From the NCBI RefSeq assembly GCF_000819985.1, contig NZ_CDBZ01000066.1, positions 1 through 58,566 of the forward strand: a stretch of 58,566 nucleotides of DNA, given 5' to 3'. Below the pieces are notes generated by a model. That model saw only the letters and a list, made by a program, of their open reading frames with translations, was not told the origin of the DNA and searched no databases. Of the stretch, positions 18,749-27,279 are shown piece by piece; positions within the stretch are counted from its first letter, which is position 1, and every line of letters starts with the position of its first letter. This DNA comes from Aeromonas media. GTDB taxonomy: Bacteria > Pseudomonadota > Gammaproteobacteria > Enterobacterales > Aeromonadaceae. A program made the position numbers and the translations under genes.

Positions 18749-18942
18749 GGGGTTGGCAGTCTCATCAACGGGGGCGCTCTGGCCCTCTGGAACAGCGGTT
18801 ACTATACCGGGCAAAGGGGCAAATAGCACCCGGTCCGCGCCCGGCTGGCGGGACGCTCAATTAGTGATGCGCCCGAGATAGACGCTGTGAAAAGGACAGG
18901 GCAGAATGAGCGGGCTTGTTCCCACTCTACGTAAGGAAATGT

Positions 18943-19284
18943 ATGACCCAACAGAATGAGCAGCAGAGAAACCGCATGTTGAGCCTGTTGCGTGAAGGCG
19001 AACGCCGCATGTTGGTGCAACTGGCCGGTCTGCTGCGTACCAGTGTCGATGAAATCAATGCTGAACTGGAGAAAGAGGAGCTGCTGTCCGCCCTGGAGCA
19101 ACCCATCACGGTGGAGTACCTCAACGGTGTGGTGCAGCACCATCTGTTCGAGCGTCTGCACAAGGGGGACATGGTCGCGGCACAGCGCATGCTGAACCAA
19201 TATCAGAGCGACCTTGAGGCCATGCTGAACCAGGAATCGGCCCAGATCGAGACGCCCGCCGACGAGGTAAAGGCGCAAGCCTGA
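18943..19284 (+). CDS. small conserved-looking protein of unknown function
   Basis: A 113-residue, highly charged, mainly helical protein that I do not recognise. It begins MTQQNEQQRNRMLSLLREGE and continues with a segment that reads like a short helix-turn-helix (MLVQLAGLLRTSVDEINAELEKEELLSAL), then a helical tail rich in Gln, Met and Glu. No signal peptide or membrane segment. A good AAGGAA site precedes the ATG and a strong terminator follows, so it is probably a real single-gene unit. A small DNA-binding or adaptor role is possible but only a guess. Confidence 0.7.
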   Translation: MTQQNEQQRNRMLSLLREGERRMLVQLAGLLRTSVDEINAELEKEELLSALEQPITVEYLNGVVQHHLFERLHKGDMVAAQRMLNQYQSDLEAMLNQESAQIETPADEVKAQA

Positions 19285-19311
19285 ATGCCTGTCTTCTGAG
19301 GCTCCAGATCA

Positions 19312-19348
19312 GCACCATCATGCCAGCCGCATGATGGTGCCTCGTTTT
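19312..19348 (+). terminator. terminator between convergent genes
   Basis: A perfect 12-base stem, GCACCATCATGC / GCATGATGGTGC (19312-19323, 19329-19340), followed by CTCGTTTTATT. Confidence 0.88.
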
Positions 19349-19362
19349 ATTCCCTTCCTCTG

Positions 19363-19803
19363 TTAACCCGTGACCCGTTGCGCCCCCTGGCCCGGGATGG
19401 GGAACACCTTGTCATAGCTCCAGTTGTAAATGAAGGCATAGACCAGGTAGAACAGCACGAAGCCCAGATCCAGCAGCAGCGCCTCCAGCAGACCGATGTC
19501 GAGCCACCAGGACATTACCGGCAGTGCGACGACCAGCAAGCCCCCCTCGAAACCCAAGGTATGCAGCACCCGCTGCCACAGGCTCTTGTGGGTATGGCCC
19601 TGCAGGCGTAGCAGCAACCTGTCCACCCCGATGTTGTAGACATAGTTCCAGACGGTGGCGACTACCGAGAAGAACAGGGCAAGCGGGCCCATGTGGTTGA
19701 GACCGACGCCGGTGACCCAGCTTGCCAGGGGGGCGGCGATCAGCAGGCCAATCAATTCGAAGCCGATGGCGTGGCGCAGGCGGTCACGGGTATTACGCAT
19801 CAT
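19363..19803 (-). CDS. PACE family (AceI-like) multidrug efflux transporter
   Basis: A 146-residue inner-membrane protein made of two tandem bacterial transmembrane pair domains. Each repeat opens with the family motif: RDRLRHAIGFELIG at the N-terminus (with the conserved Glu of the AceI type) and QRVLHTLGFEGGL at about residue 78. Four membrane helices are visible, and the second repeat contains the typical ALLLDLGFVLFYLVYAFIYNWSYDKVFP. PACE proteins export chlorhexidine and related biocides or short diamines. It is divergent from a LysR gene, the same arrangement as aceI/aceR, so that regulator probably controls it. The start could be either of two adjacent ATGs. Confidence 0.92.
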   Translation of the reverse strand: MMRNTRDRLRHAIGFELIGLLIAAPLASWVTGVGLNHMGPLALFFSVVATVWNYVYNIGVDRLLLRLQGHTHKSLWQRVLHTLGFEGGLLVVALPVMSWWLDIGLLEALLLDLGFVLFYLVYAFIYNWSYDKVFPIPGQGAQRVTG

Positions 19804-19857
19804 CTGTCTCTCTATCTATCTCTTTCTGTGGATGGCGACCAATGTATCGCTATTATT

Positions 19858-19897
19858 CGATAGGTTCATGTTGGTATCTATCGTTAAAATAGATAGA
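19858..19897. promoter_or_regulatory. LysR-type operator candidate between PACE and LysR genes
   Basis: Two overlapping dyads built from the same half-site: CGATAG (19858-19863) with CTATCG (19878-19883), and TCTATC (19877-19882) with GATAGA (19892-19897), 9 bases apart. The second contains ATC-N9-GAT, a typical LysR-family box. Further CTATC repeats lie at 19811-19820. They sit in the 126-base divergent promoter region. Confidence 0.6.
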
Positions 19898-19929
19898 GCT
19901 AGGTCCAAGAGCAGAGCAGGAGCAGACGG

Positions 19930-20811
19930 ATGACCCCTTCACTGGAACAATTCAAGGCGTTGCTGGCGGCGGCTGAGACGGGATCTTTCTCGGCGGCGGC
20001 GCGCCGGCTGGGCAAGGCGCAGTCGGTGGTGAGCACCGCCATTGCCAACCTGGAGATCGACCTCGGCCTCGAGTTGTTCGATCGCAGCGGCCGCTACCCG
20101 GTGCTGACCGAGGCGGGGGCCCGCATCAGTCAGGAGGCGGGGGTGCTGCTGGCCCAGAGTGAGCGGCTGCAGGCCATTGCCGGGGAGCTGGCCAGCGGCA
20201 TAGAGTCGCGCCTGACGCTCGCCATCGACGATGACTCCCACCTGCCCTGGCTGGGGGCCCTGCTGGAGGCGTTCGCCGGCCGCTACCCGGCGGTGGAGCT
20301 GGAGCTGCTGTTCCCGCTGATGGAAGATGTGACCGAGCTGCTCAAGAGCGGGCGGGCCCAGCTCGGCATCAGCTACCAGAAGGCGCACCCCGAGCGGGAG
20401 CTGGTTTCCCGCTCCCTGGGGAGCGTCGCCATGCCCCTGGTGGTCTCCCCGGATCATCCCCTGGCCCACAAGACACCGCTGCACGAGAGCGACCTGCAAG
20501 GGGCCCGCCAGCTGATGGTGACGGGGCGGCGGGAGGGCACGGAGCGCCATCGCTTTCGCCTCTCGTCCCAGGTGTGGTGGGTCGAGGGGGATCTCGGGAT
20601 CCTGGAGCTGGTCAAGCTGGGGCTGGGCTGGTCTGCGGTGCCCGAGTTTCTGCTGCACCGGCCGCTGGCGCGAGGGGAGCTGGTGGTACTCAAGCCGGAT
20701 TTCATTCCCCAGGCCGAGCTGGAACTGGAGTTGCAGTGGTATCGCGCCCGCCCGCTCGGGCAGGCGGGGCGCTGGCTGAAGGAGGCCCTGCTGGCGCGGG
20801 TACCTCGTTAG
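19930..20811 (+). CDS. LysR-family transcriptional regulator
   Basis: A 293-residue regulator: N-terminal winged helix-turn-helix (FKALLAAAETGSFSAAARRLGKAQSVVSTAIANLEIDLGLELFDRSG, about residues 6-52) and a C-terminal periplasmic-binding-like effector domain (about 90-290). It is divergent from the PACE transporter across an operator-like region, so it probably activates that gene when a substrate amine or biocide binds. This is inferred from the aceI/aceR precedent. Confidence 0.9.
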   Translation: MTPSLEQFKALLAAAETGSFSAAARRLGKAQSVVSTAIANLEIDLGLELFDRSGRYPVLTEAGARISQEAGVLLAQSERLQAIAGELASGIESRLTLAIDDDSHLPWLGALLEAFAGRYPAVELELLFPLMEDVTELLKSGRAQLGISYQKAHPERELVSRSLGSVAMPLVVSPDHPLAHKTPLHESDLQGARQLMVTGRREGTERHRFRLSSQVWWVEGDLGILELVKLGLGWSAVPEFLLHRPLARGELVVLKPDFIPQAELELELQWYRARPLGQAGRWLKEALLARVPR

Positions 20812-20817
20812 CCGACC

Positions 20818-21729
20818 TTACTCGGTCAGGGAGTAGGGCAGGGGTTGCAGGGCAAGGCGGGAGCCTTCCTCCTGCTTGAGGCGGAAACTGGCATCGGCCT
20901 CGGTGTCTTTTGGCAGCACGGCGGTGAGCCACAGCTGGCCATCCTGCTGCCAGGCGTTCAGCACCATGCCGCTGCGCCGCCAGTTGTCACCGAGCTGGAT
21001 CTCCAGGGTATCGCCGCTGGCAACGGGGCCACTGGCCTGCCCGGCCAGCACGAAGAGGGCGCGGTTGTTGGCACCACGGTACTTCGCGCGCGCCACTATC
21101 TCCTGTCCCATGTAGCAGCCCTTGGTGAAGCTGATGCCGTCCAGGGCCTGCAGGTTCAGCATCTGGGGAATGTACTCACCCTGATGAACCGCCTCCAGGT
21201 GCGGGATGCCGGCCTTGATATCCAGACCCCACCAGAGTGATTCCTGTCCGACGGGCAAGCCGATATCGAGCGGTTGTTCGCTCACCAGCAACCATCGTTC
21301 GGCTTCCACCCTGACCGCCATGCCCCCCTCGACAAGGCCGGTTTCCTGAAGGCCGTATTGCGCCGCGATCCAGGCATCCGTACCCTGACCGGCCAGACCG
21401 ATCGCCTGGCCCTGGAACTCGCCGATCTCGACCTTGGCGAACACCGCAAACTTCTTGAGTTCGGGCAACTGGCGCGCCAGCACCGACGGCTTGGTCAGCA
21501 GCAGCAGGCTTTCATCGAGGCAGAGCAGGCGAAAATCGCTCCACAGCTTGCCCTTGGGGTCGCAATGGCCGCCGAGGGTGCTTTGGCCCGGTTGCAGGGT
21601 ATTGACGTCGCAGGTGACCTGGCCTTGCAGATATTTCACGCGATCATTGCCGGTGAGGCGGGTGATGGCCAGATCGGTCAGGGGAAACAGGGTTGGCTCG
21701 GCAGGAAGAACAGGGGTCGGCAGGCTCAC
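20818..21729 (-). CDS. ygfZ: folate-binding Fe-S/tRNA-modification protein YgfZ
   Basis: YgfZ is a folate-dependent protein needed for the activity of some iron-sulfur enzymes, including MiaB in tRNA modification. The 303-residue protein carries the diagnostic KGCYMGQEIVARAKYRG motif (about residues 215-231) with its essential Cys. The start is a GTG with GGAA about 9 bases upstream. It is divergent from sdhE-ygfX, the usual gammaproteobacterial arrangement. Confidence 0.95.
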   Translation of the reverse strand: MSLPTPVLPAEPTLFPLTDLAITRLTGNDRVKYLQGQVTCDVNTLQPGQSTLGGHCDPKGKLWSDFRLLCLDESLLLLTKPSVLARQLPELKKFAVFAKVEIGEFQGQAIGLAGQGTDAWIAAQYGLQETGLVEGGMAVRVEAERWLLVSEQPLDIGLPVGQESLWWGLDIKAGIPHLEAVHQGEYIPQMLNLQALDGISFTKGCYMGQEIVARAKYRGANNRALFVLAGQASGPVASGDTLEIQLGDNWRRSGMVLNAWQQDGQLWLTAVLPKDTEADASFRLKQEEGSRLALQPLPYSLTE

Positions 21730-21842
21730 GATGGTATTCCAGAGACAGAAAGTATGTGACCTGCATGGTAAAGACGTAAGGAATGTTTGTCAGCCGGAAA
21801 ATCCAGCTGCTACCATCCCCGGGTCTTTGTAAGGAGAGTTCC

Positions 21843-22112
21843 ATGTTGAGCCCAATTGAAAAGTCCCGCCTGAAGTGGGCCTGCCGTCGCGGCATGCTCG
21901 AGCTGGATGTGATATTTATGCCCTTTTTCGAGCACGAGTTCGACTCCCTGAGCGAAGCACAGCAGCAGACCTTCATCCGCCTGCTGGAGTGCGAGGATCC
22001 CGAACTGTTCCGCTGGAGCATGGGCCATGGTGTGCCGAGCGATCCCGATTTCGCCGCCATGATCCCCCTGATCCTGGAACGCAATCAGGCCCGTCATGAT
22101 CGTCTGAGTTGA
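21843..22112 (+). CDS. sdhE: FAD assembly factor SdhE (YgfY/CptB)
   Basis: An 89-residue protein that helps attach FAD covalently to succinate dehydrogenase; it was earlier described as the antitoxin CptB. The RGMLE(L)D motif that contacts the flavoprotein is present at RRGMLELDVIF near residue 17. AAGGAG lies 7 bases before this ATG, which excludes the longer upstream frame. ygfX begins 6 bases after its stop. Confidence 0.95.
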   Translation: MLSPIEKSRLKWACRRGMLELDVIFMPFFEHEFDSLSEAQQQTFIRLLECEDPELFRWSMGHGVPSDPDFAAMIPLILERNQARHDRLS

Positions 22113-22118
22113 TTCCTG

Positions 22119-22529
22119 ATGCGGGTCCTGATGCCCGTCATCCCCTCCCGGCGGCAGCGCATGCTGCTGCTTGCCCTGTTTCTGCTGTTGCTCTGGCCGG
22201 TTGCCGCTCTGATCCATGGCTGGCAATGGGGGCTGTTTCTCCCCTGCTGGTTGCTGGGGCTCTGGCTGGCCTGGCGCCCCGTCATGCAGAGGGGCGATGC
22301 GCTCTGCTGGGACGGAGAGTGGCTGGAGTGGCAAGGCCGACGTCATCGGCTGGATGACCGCAGCCGTATCCTGCCCGGTGTGCTCTGGCTGAGGTTGCAG
22401 ACAGAAGAGGGCGCCGAGCGCCGCCTCTGGCTCTTCTCCGACGCCCTGGCACCCGAGCATTACCGCGCCCTGGCCCGCGCCATCCACCTCGCCCTGCCCA
22501 AACCGCCAGATTCACCCCATAACAGATGA
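22119..22529 (+). CDS. ygfX: YgfX/CptA family membrane protein
   Basis: A 136-residue protein with two N-terminal membrane helices (MLLLALFLLLLWPVAALIHG and GLFLPCWLLGLWLAW) and a C-terminal soluble region. Position directly behind sdhE and topology match YgfX (CptA), described as inhibiting FtsZ/MreB polymerisation in E. coli; its physiological role with SdhE is unsettled. Its stop codon lies inside the left arm of the terminator that separates it from convergent nadB. Confidence 0.85.
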   Translation: MRVLMPVIPSRRQRMLLLALFLLLLWPVAALIHGWQWGLFLPCWLLGLWLAWRPVMQRGDALCWDGEWLEWQGRRHRLDDRSRILPGVLWLRLQTEEGAERRLWLFSDALAPEHYRALARAIHLALPKPPDSPHNR

Positions 22530-22553
22530 CCCCGCCGGGGCGGGGTCATCTGA
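22524..22553. terminator. hairpin between convergent ygfX and nadB
   Basis: A perfect 14-base inverted repeat (22524-22537, 22540-22553) that includes the ygfX stop codon. It lacks a long T-run in either direction, so its strength is uncertain. Confidence 0.65.
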
Positions 22554-22573
22554 TTGACGGTGGTGGGAGTCAT

Positions 22574-24190
22574 TCACTCCCGATCCGGCGTCAGCACTGT
22601 CGGCTTGGGGTTTGCTTGCATGTCCGGGTAGTCGAGGTTGTAGTGCAACCCGCGGGACTCCTTGCGCTCCAGGGCACAGTTGACGATGAGCTCGGCCACC
22701 TGCAACAGGTTGCGCAGCTCCAGCAGGTTGTTGGAGACGCGGAAGTTGGCGTAGTACTCCTGCACCTCCTGCTTGAGCAGGTCGATGCGGCGCTTGGCGC
22801 GCGCCAGCCGTTTGTTGGTGCGCACTATCCCCACGTAATCCCACATCATCAGCCGCAACTCGTGCCAGTTGTGCTGGATCACCACTTGTTCGTCCGAGTC
22901 ATCCACCTGACTCTCGTCCCAGGCGGGTAGATGGGGTGGTTCCACGCTGGTCGGGAGCTTGGCCAGGATGTCGGCCCCCGCCTGATGGGCGTAGACCACG
23001 CATTCCAGCAGGGAGTTGGAGGCCATGCGGTTGGCGCCGTGCAGCCCGGTGTAGGTCACCTCGCCGATGGCGTAGAGGCCGGGGATGTCGGTCTGGCCGT
23101 TGTTGTCGATCATCACGCCGCCACAGGTGTAGTGGGCCGCCGGTACTATGGGCATCGCCTCCTTGGTGATGTCGATGCCCACCGCGAGACAGCGCTCATA
23201 AATGGTCGGGAAGTGCTTGATGATGAAGTCGGCCGGTTTGTGGCTGATGTCCAGATACATGCAGTCGGCCCCGAGTCGCTTCATCTCGTGGTCGATGGCG
23301 CGGGCGACGATATCACGGGGTGCCAGCTCGGCCCGCTCGTCGAAGTCTGGCATGAAGCGGCTGCCATCGGGACGGCGCAGATAGGCCCCTTCCCCGCGCA
23401 ACGCTTCGGTCAGCAGGAAGTTGGGGTCATCGGGATGGAACAGGCTGGTGGGATGGAACTGGTTGAACTCCAGGTTCGCCACCCGACAGCCAGCGCGCCA
23501 CGCCATGGCGATGCCGTCCCCCGAGCTCACGTCCGGGTTTGAGGTGTACTGATACACCTTGGAGGCGCCGCCGGTGGCCAGTGCCACGAAGCGGGCGCGG
23601 ATCACCTCGACCTGCTCGACGTTGCGATTCCAGACGTAGGCGCCGAGTACCCGGTTGCCTGGCAGGTCCAGCTTGCGGGTGGTAATGAGATCGACTGCGT
23701 TGAAGCGCTCCATCAACTGGATGTTGGGGTGGGCGCGTACCTGATCGATCAGGGTGAGCTGCACCGCTTTGCCGGTGGCGTCCGCCGCGTGGAAGATGCG
23801 GCGATGGCTGTGACCCCCTTCCCGGGTCAGGTGATAGTGGGATTCCCCCTCGGCATCCTCCTCCTGATCGAAGGGGACACCTTGCTGGATCAGCCACTGG
23901 ATGGAGTCGCGGGCGTTGCGGGCGGTGAACTCCACCACGGCCGGGTCACACAGCCCGGCGCCAGCGTTGAGCGTGTCGCTCACATGGGATTCGATGCTGT
24001 CGGTCTCGTCGAACACGGCAGCGATGCCTCCTTGCGCATAGAGAGTGGCCCCTTCACTGATGGGCCCCTTGCTCAGAACCAGGACTTTGGCCTGGTCTGC
24101 CAATCGCAACGCGAGGGACAGACCGGCGGCACCGCTGCCAATGATCAGTACGTCGCAAAGGTATTCAACACTTGCTTTCATAAGTATCAT
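22574..24190 (-). CDS. nadB: L-aspartate oxidase NadB
   Basis: NadB oxidises L-aspartate to iminoaspartate, the first step of de novo NAD synthesis. The 538-residue flavoprotein has the FAD motif [19 protein letters not shown], the succinate-dehydrogenase-like active-site segments [13 protein letters not shown] and [16 protein letters not shown], and [27 protein letters not shown], all as in E. coli NadB. ATG at 24190 or 24181 could be used; neither has a strong ribosome site. It is divergent from rpoE, the conserved gammaproteobacterial order. Confidence 0.97.
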   Translation of the reverse strand: MILMKASVEYLCDVLIIGSGAAGLSLALRLADQAKVLVLSKGPISEGATLYAQGGIAAVFDETDSIESHVSDTLNAGAGLCDPAVVEFTARNARDSIQWLIQQGVPFDQEEDAEGESHYHLTREGGHSHRRIFHAADATGKAVQLTLIDQVRAHPNIQLMERFNAVDLITTRKLDLPGNRVLGAYVWNRNVEQVEVIRARFVALATGGASKVYQYTSNPDVSSGDGIAMAWRAGCRVANLEFNQFHPTSLFHPDDPNFLLTEALRGEGAYLRRPDGSRFMPDFDERAELAPRDIVARAIDHEMKRLGADCMYLDISHKPADFIIKHFPTIYERCLAVGIDITKEAMPIVPAAHYTCGGVMIDNNGQTDIPGLYAIGEVTYTGLHGANRMASNSLLECVVYAHQAGADILAKLPTSVEPPHLPAWDESQVDDSDEQVVIQHNWHELRLMMWDYVGIVRTNKRLARAKRRIDLLKQEVQEYYANFRVSNNLLELRNLLQVAELIVNCALERKESRGLHYNLDYPDMQANPKPTVLTPDRE

Positions 24191-24271
24191 TGGCCTGGAT
24201 TAAGAACTGGCCCCATGGTAGCCCAAGGGGGGTTGTGATGCAGCCTGCATCACATTTTTTTCAATGCAAGC

Positions 24272-24298
24272 GAACTTTCTCTGATTCCTCCTGTCTGA
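24272..24298 (+). promoter_or_regulatory. sigma-E promoter of the rpoE operon
   Basis: GAACTT (24272-24277), exactly 16 bases, then TCTGA (24294-24298). This fits the sigma-E consensus GGAACTT-N16-TCTGA at all but the first base. It ends 65 bases before the rpoE ATG, as expected for autoregulation. Confidence 0.8.
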
Positions 24299-24362
24299 AC
24301 TTGTGCGCTTAGAAGGGGCCGGAAAAGAAGAACGATAACCTGATGGGGGTTTTACGGCTCTG

Positions 24363-24944
24363 ATGAGCGACCAGAATCTACTGGACGAACAGCTGGTTGA
24401 ACGGGTCCAGCGTGGCGATAAAAATGCATTCAACCTGTTGGTAAGAAAATACCAGCATAAGGTGGTCAACCTGGTGGCCAGGTATGTCAACAATCCGGGC
24501 GATGTGCCGGATGTGGCGCAGGAGGCCTTTATCAAGGCTTACCGGGCGTTGCCGACATTCCGTGGCGAGAGTGCGTTTTACACTTGGTTGTATCGGATCG
24601 CCGTCAACACGGCCAAAAATTACCTGACCTCACAGGGGCGCAGACCGCCCAGCAGTGATGTCGAAGCGGACGAGGCTGAATATTATGGTGGTGGTGAAGC
24701 CCTGCAAGAAGTGGCCACCCCGGAAAATCTGGCGCTGACCGACGAGATCAAGCGTACCGTGTTTGCCGCCATAGAAGCCTTGCCAGAAGACTTGAGAACA
24801 GCGATCACCCTTCGTGAAATGGAAGGGCTGAGCTACGAAGAGATTGCGGAGATCATGGATTGCCCTGTGGGTACGGTGAGATCCCGTATCTTTCGGGCGA
24901 GGGAAGCAATCGATAAAAAGCTGCAACCTCTGATCGAGAATTAA
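24363..24944 (+). CDS. rpoE: envelope-stress sigma factor RpoE (sigma-E)
   Basis: A 193-residue group 4 (ECF) sigma factor that directs transcription of outer-membrane stress genes. Region 2 (YQHKVVNLVARYVNNPGDVPDVAQEAFIKAYRALPTFRG) and region 4 (LPEDLRTAITLREMEGLSYEEIAEIMDCPVGTVRSRIFRARE) are intact, with length close to E. coli RpoE (191). It heads the operon rpoE-rseA-rseB-rseC and has its own sigma-E-type promoter. Confidence 0.98.
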   Translation: MSDQNLLDEQLVERVQRGDKNAFNLLVRKYQHKVVNLVARYVNNPGDVPDVAQEAFIKAYRALPTFRGESAFYTWLYRIAVNTAKNYLTSQGRRPPSSDVEADEAEYYGGGEALQEVATPENLALTDEIKRTVFAAIEALPEDLRTAITLREMEGLSYEEIAEIMDCPVGTVRSRIFRAREAIDKKLQPLIEN

Positions 24945-24967
24945 ACTGGGGAAAGACAGGCAAACTT

Positions 24968-25555
24968 ATGGCAAATAAAGAGCAACTTTCAGCCCTGATG
25001 GATGGTGACCTCAGCGACATGGAGGTTCTGAACGAGCTGGGAACGGATCCCGCTCTGCAAGATACCTGGGCTCGTTACCATCTGATCGGTGATGCCATGC
25101 GGGGAGACCTGCCGGTCAATCTGCAACTGGATCTCAGTGACAGCATCATGCTGGCACTGGAAGATGAACCCGTCATACTGGCGCCCAAGCTGGTGCAACC
25201 TGTTATGCCTCAGGTGAAGCCTGCTGGCAAGGTAATACCTCTGGTCCGCCGGTTTGGCCAACAGATGGGGCAGTACGCCATTGCCGCATCGGTGGCCGCC
25301 GCCGTCATCTTCGGGGTGCAGCAGTACCAGGGCAGCGACGGCATGCCGGCCAACCCTGTGCTCAACACCATACCGGTCGGTGGCAGTGCGACGCCAGTGA
25401 GTGTGCACTATCCCCAGGAGGGCAACCGCGCCACTCCTCGCCAGCAAGGCTTGAACGAGCAACAGATGCAGGAGCAGCGCGAGCGTATCAACGCCTTCCT
25501 GCGAGACCATCAATTGCAACAGCGTCTGCTGCAAGACAAGCAGATTCAGGAATAA
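24968..25555 (+). CDS. rseA: anti-sigma-E factor RseA
   Basis: A 195-residue single-pass membrane protein that holds sigma-E inactive until DegS and RseP cleave it. The N-terminal sigma-binding domain has the family opening KEQLSALMDGDLSDMEVLNEL (within the first 25 residues). One membrane helix follows (YAIAASVAAAVIFGVQQY, about residues 101-118), then a periplasmic Gln/Arg-rich tail for RseB. AGGCA-type site just upstream; 23 bases after rpoE. Confidence 0.95.
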   Translation: MANKEQLSALMDGDLSDMEVLNELGTDPALQDTWARYHLIGDAMRGDLPVNLQLDLSDSIMLALEDEPVILAPKLVQPVMPQVKPAGKVIPLVRRFGQQMGQYAIAASVAAAVIFGVQQYQGSDGMPANPVLNTIPVGGSATPVSVHYPQEGNRATPRQQGLNEQQMQEQRERINAFLRDHQLQQRLLQDKQIQE

Positions 25556-25576
25556 CGCATCTTTAGGGATCAGACC

Positions 25577-26557
25577 GTGCGCCAGTCCAGCCTCATTCTG
25601 CTGGCCTCTCTCCTGCTGATTTGTGCCAAGGCCTCGGCCGACGATCTGTCGGCCGAGGCCTTGTTGCAGCAGATGCAGAGTGCCGTTTCGCAACAAAATT
25701 TTGAGTTGTCCATGGTCAAGGCCCGTCAGGGACGCCTCGAGCCCATTCGTTTCAGTCACGGGGTGATCGATGGCAAGGAGGTTGCTCATCTGAGCTACCT
25801 CGACGGCAAGGCGGTGGAGTACCTGCAACGCCAGAATGAATACACCTTCTTCGAGAACACCCACGAACCCTACACACTGAAGGGGGCGCGTTTTCCTGGC
25901 GTATGGTCGAGTCTGGTGAGGATGCCGCTGCCCCGGGTGCTGGAAAGCTATGACCCCGTGCTGGCCGGTCGTAGCCGGGTGGCCGGTCTGGTGGCGCAAG
26001 TCGTGAGACTGGTGCCCAAGGAGGCGGACAAGTACGGCTTTGTACTCTGGGTCGATGAGCAGAGTCATCTGCTGCTGCGGGTGGACATGGTGGACAAGGA
26101 AGGCAACCTGGTGGAGCAGGTGCTGGGGGTAGATCTGGACAGGCAGCCGGCGCCCGCGCCCTGGCTTGTCACCTTGGCCCGCAGCAAGCTGCCCGATGTG
26201 CTGGCATTGGAAGACGCCTATCCCGCTCCCCAGCAGACCCTGAACTGGCACCTGACCTGGCTGCCGGGTGGATTCAAGGTGCTCTCTCAGGACAGGCACC
26301 AGCTGGTCAGCACCAGCCTGCCGGTGGACTACATGATGCTGTCGGACGGCGTGGTGGATCTCTCCGTCTATGTCTCCCGGGTCGATCCCAAGCAGGCGGT
26401 GCGTCAGCAATTGATCCGCCAGGGGGCCACTTCACTGGTGAGCTTCGTCAACGAGGTCGGCGTGGAGATCACCGTGGTCGGGGAAGTCCCTACCGAGACG
26501 GCCAAGCGCATCGCCGAGTCGGTGCAGCCGCTGGCCCGCAACGAGGCGGTTCAGTGA
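25577..26557 (+). CDS. rseB: sigma-E regulator RseB
   Basis: A 326-residue periplasmic protein that binds RseA and shields it from DegS, releasing it when lipopolysaccharide intermediates bind. It starts at GTG with a clear signal peptide (MRQSSLILLASLLLICAKASA). The MucB/RseB two-domain fold follows: a large LolA-like N-terminal domain and a smaller C-terminal domain beginning near residue 215 (NWHLTWLPGGFKVLS). Confidence 0.95.
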   Translation: MRQSSLILLASLLLICAKASADDLSAEALLQQMQSAVSQQNFELSMVKARQGRLEPIRFSHGVIDGKEVAHLSYLDGKAVEYLQRQNEYTFFENTHEPYTLKGARFPGVWSSLVRMPLPRVLESYDPVLAGRSRVAGLVAQVVRLVPKEADKYGFVLWVDEQSHLLLRVDMVDKEGNLVEQVLGVDLDRQPAPAPWLVTLARSKLPDVLALEDAYPAPQQTLNWHLTWLPGGFKVLSQDRHQLVSTSLPVDYMMLSDGVVDLSVYVSRVDPKQAVRQQLIRQGATSLVSFVNEVGVEITVVGEVPTETAKRIAESVQPLARNEAVQ

Positions 26558-26638
26558 GGTGGCATGCGGCCACTTGCCGAACCGGGACGACCGTGCTGAG
26601 ATCGGGTAAGTCCATAGCCGTTCGTCTGGAGTCATCTT

Positions 26639-27109
26639 GTGAGTAACATGAGCGAAGAGCTGGCAACCGTGGTGGCCGTCGAGGGGGCTTTTGCCTGGGT
26701 GGAGTGTGAACGGCGTTCAGCCTGCAGCGGCTGCCACCAGCAGTCCAATTGCGGTACCGGCACAGTCGCCAAGGCCTTTCCCCTGAAGTCGCAGCGACTG
26801 CGGGTGGCGCTGACCGCCGAGGTTCTGGTCGGTCAGCAAATCAGGCTTGGCATTCCCCAGGCGAGTATCCTGCGCGGCGCGGCCCTGGTTTATGTGCTGC
26901 CGCTGTTCTGCCTGCTACTCGGTGCCCTGCTCGGCCAGCTCTGGTTGGCGCCGCTGCTGTCGGCGGGGGAGGGCGTCACCATCCTCAGTTGCTTGCTCGG
27001 TGGCACCATCGGATTTTTACTGGTTCGTTACTTTTCTGCCCGGCTCGAGCAAGGGGAATATGGTCCCCGCATGCTCGGCGTGGTACTCAATACCCGTCAC
27101 CTCTCCTGA
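26639..27109 (+). CDS. rseC: SoxR-reducing/sigma-E operon protein RseC
   Basis: A 156-residue inner-membrane protein with an N-terminal cysteine cluster (CERRSACSGCHQQSNCGTG) and two membrane helices near residues 84-105 and 110-131. RseC family members take part in reducing SoxR and modulate sigma-E. The GTG at 26639 fits GGAG 7 bases upstream; an ATG three codons later is less well placed. Fourth gene of the rpoE operon. Confidence 0.93.
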   Translation: MSNMSEELATVVAVEGAFAWVECERRSACSGCHQQSNCGTGTVAKAFPLKSQRLRVALTAEVLVGQQIRLGIPQASILRGAALVYVLPLFCLLLGALLGQLWLAPLLSAGEGVTILSCLLGGTIGFLLVRYFSARLEQGEYGPRMLGVVLNTRHLS

Positions 27110-27279
27110 GCGGCGTTACCCTTTTCTGGCTCCGTCGCCGCCGTTTTGGTGCCGAGGGCCCGCCAGACAAGGCGCTATTTCTGGTGCCCGCCGACTAAAG
27201 ATTGGCCGTCGACCTGGTTATCCAGTAAAATCCTGCCCTCATATCCGACCCTAACTTAATTTTGAGTGATTCTTGCTCG

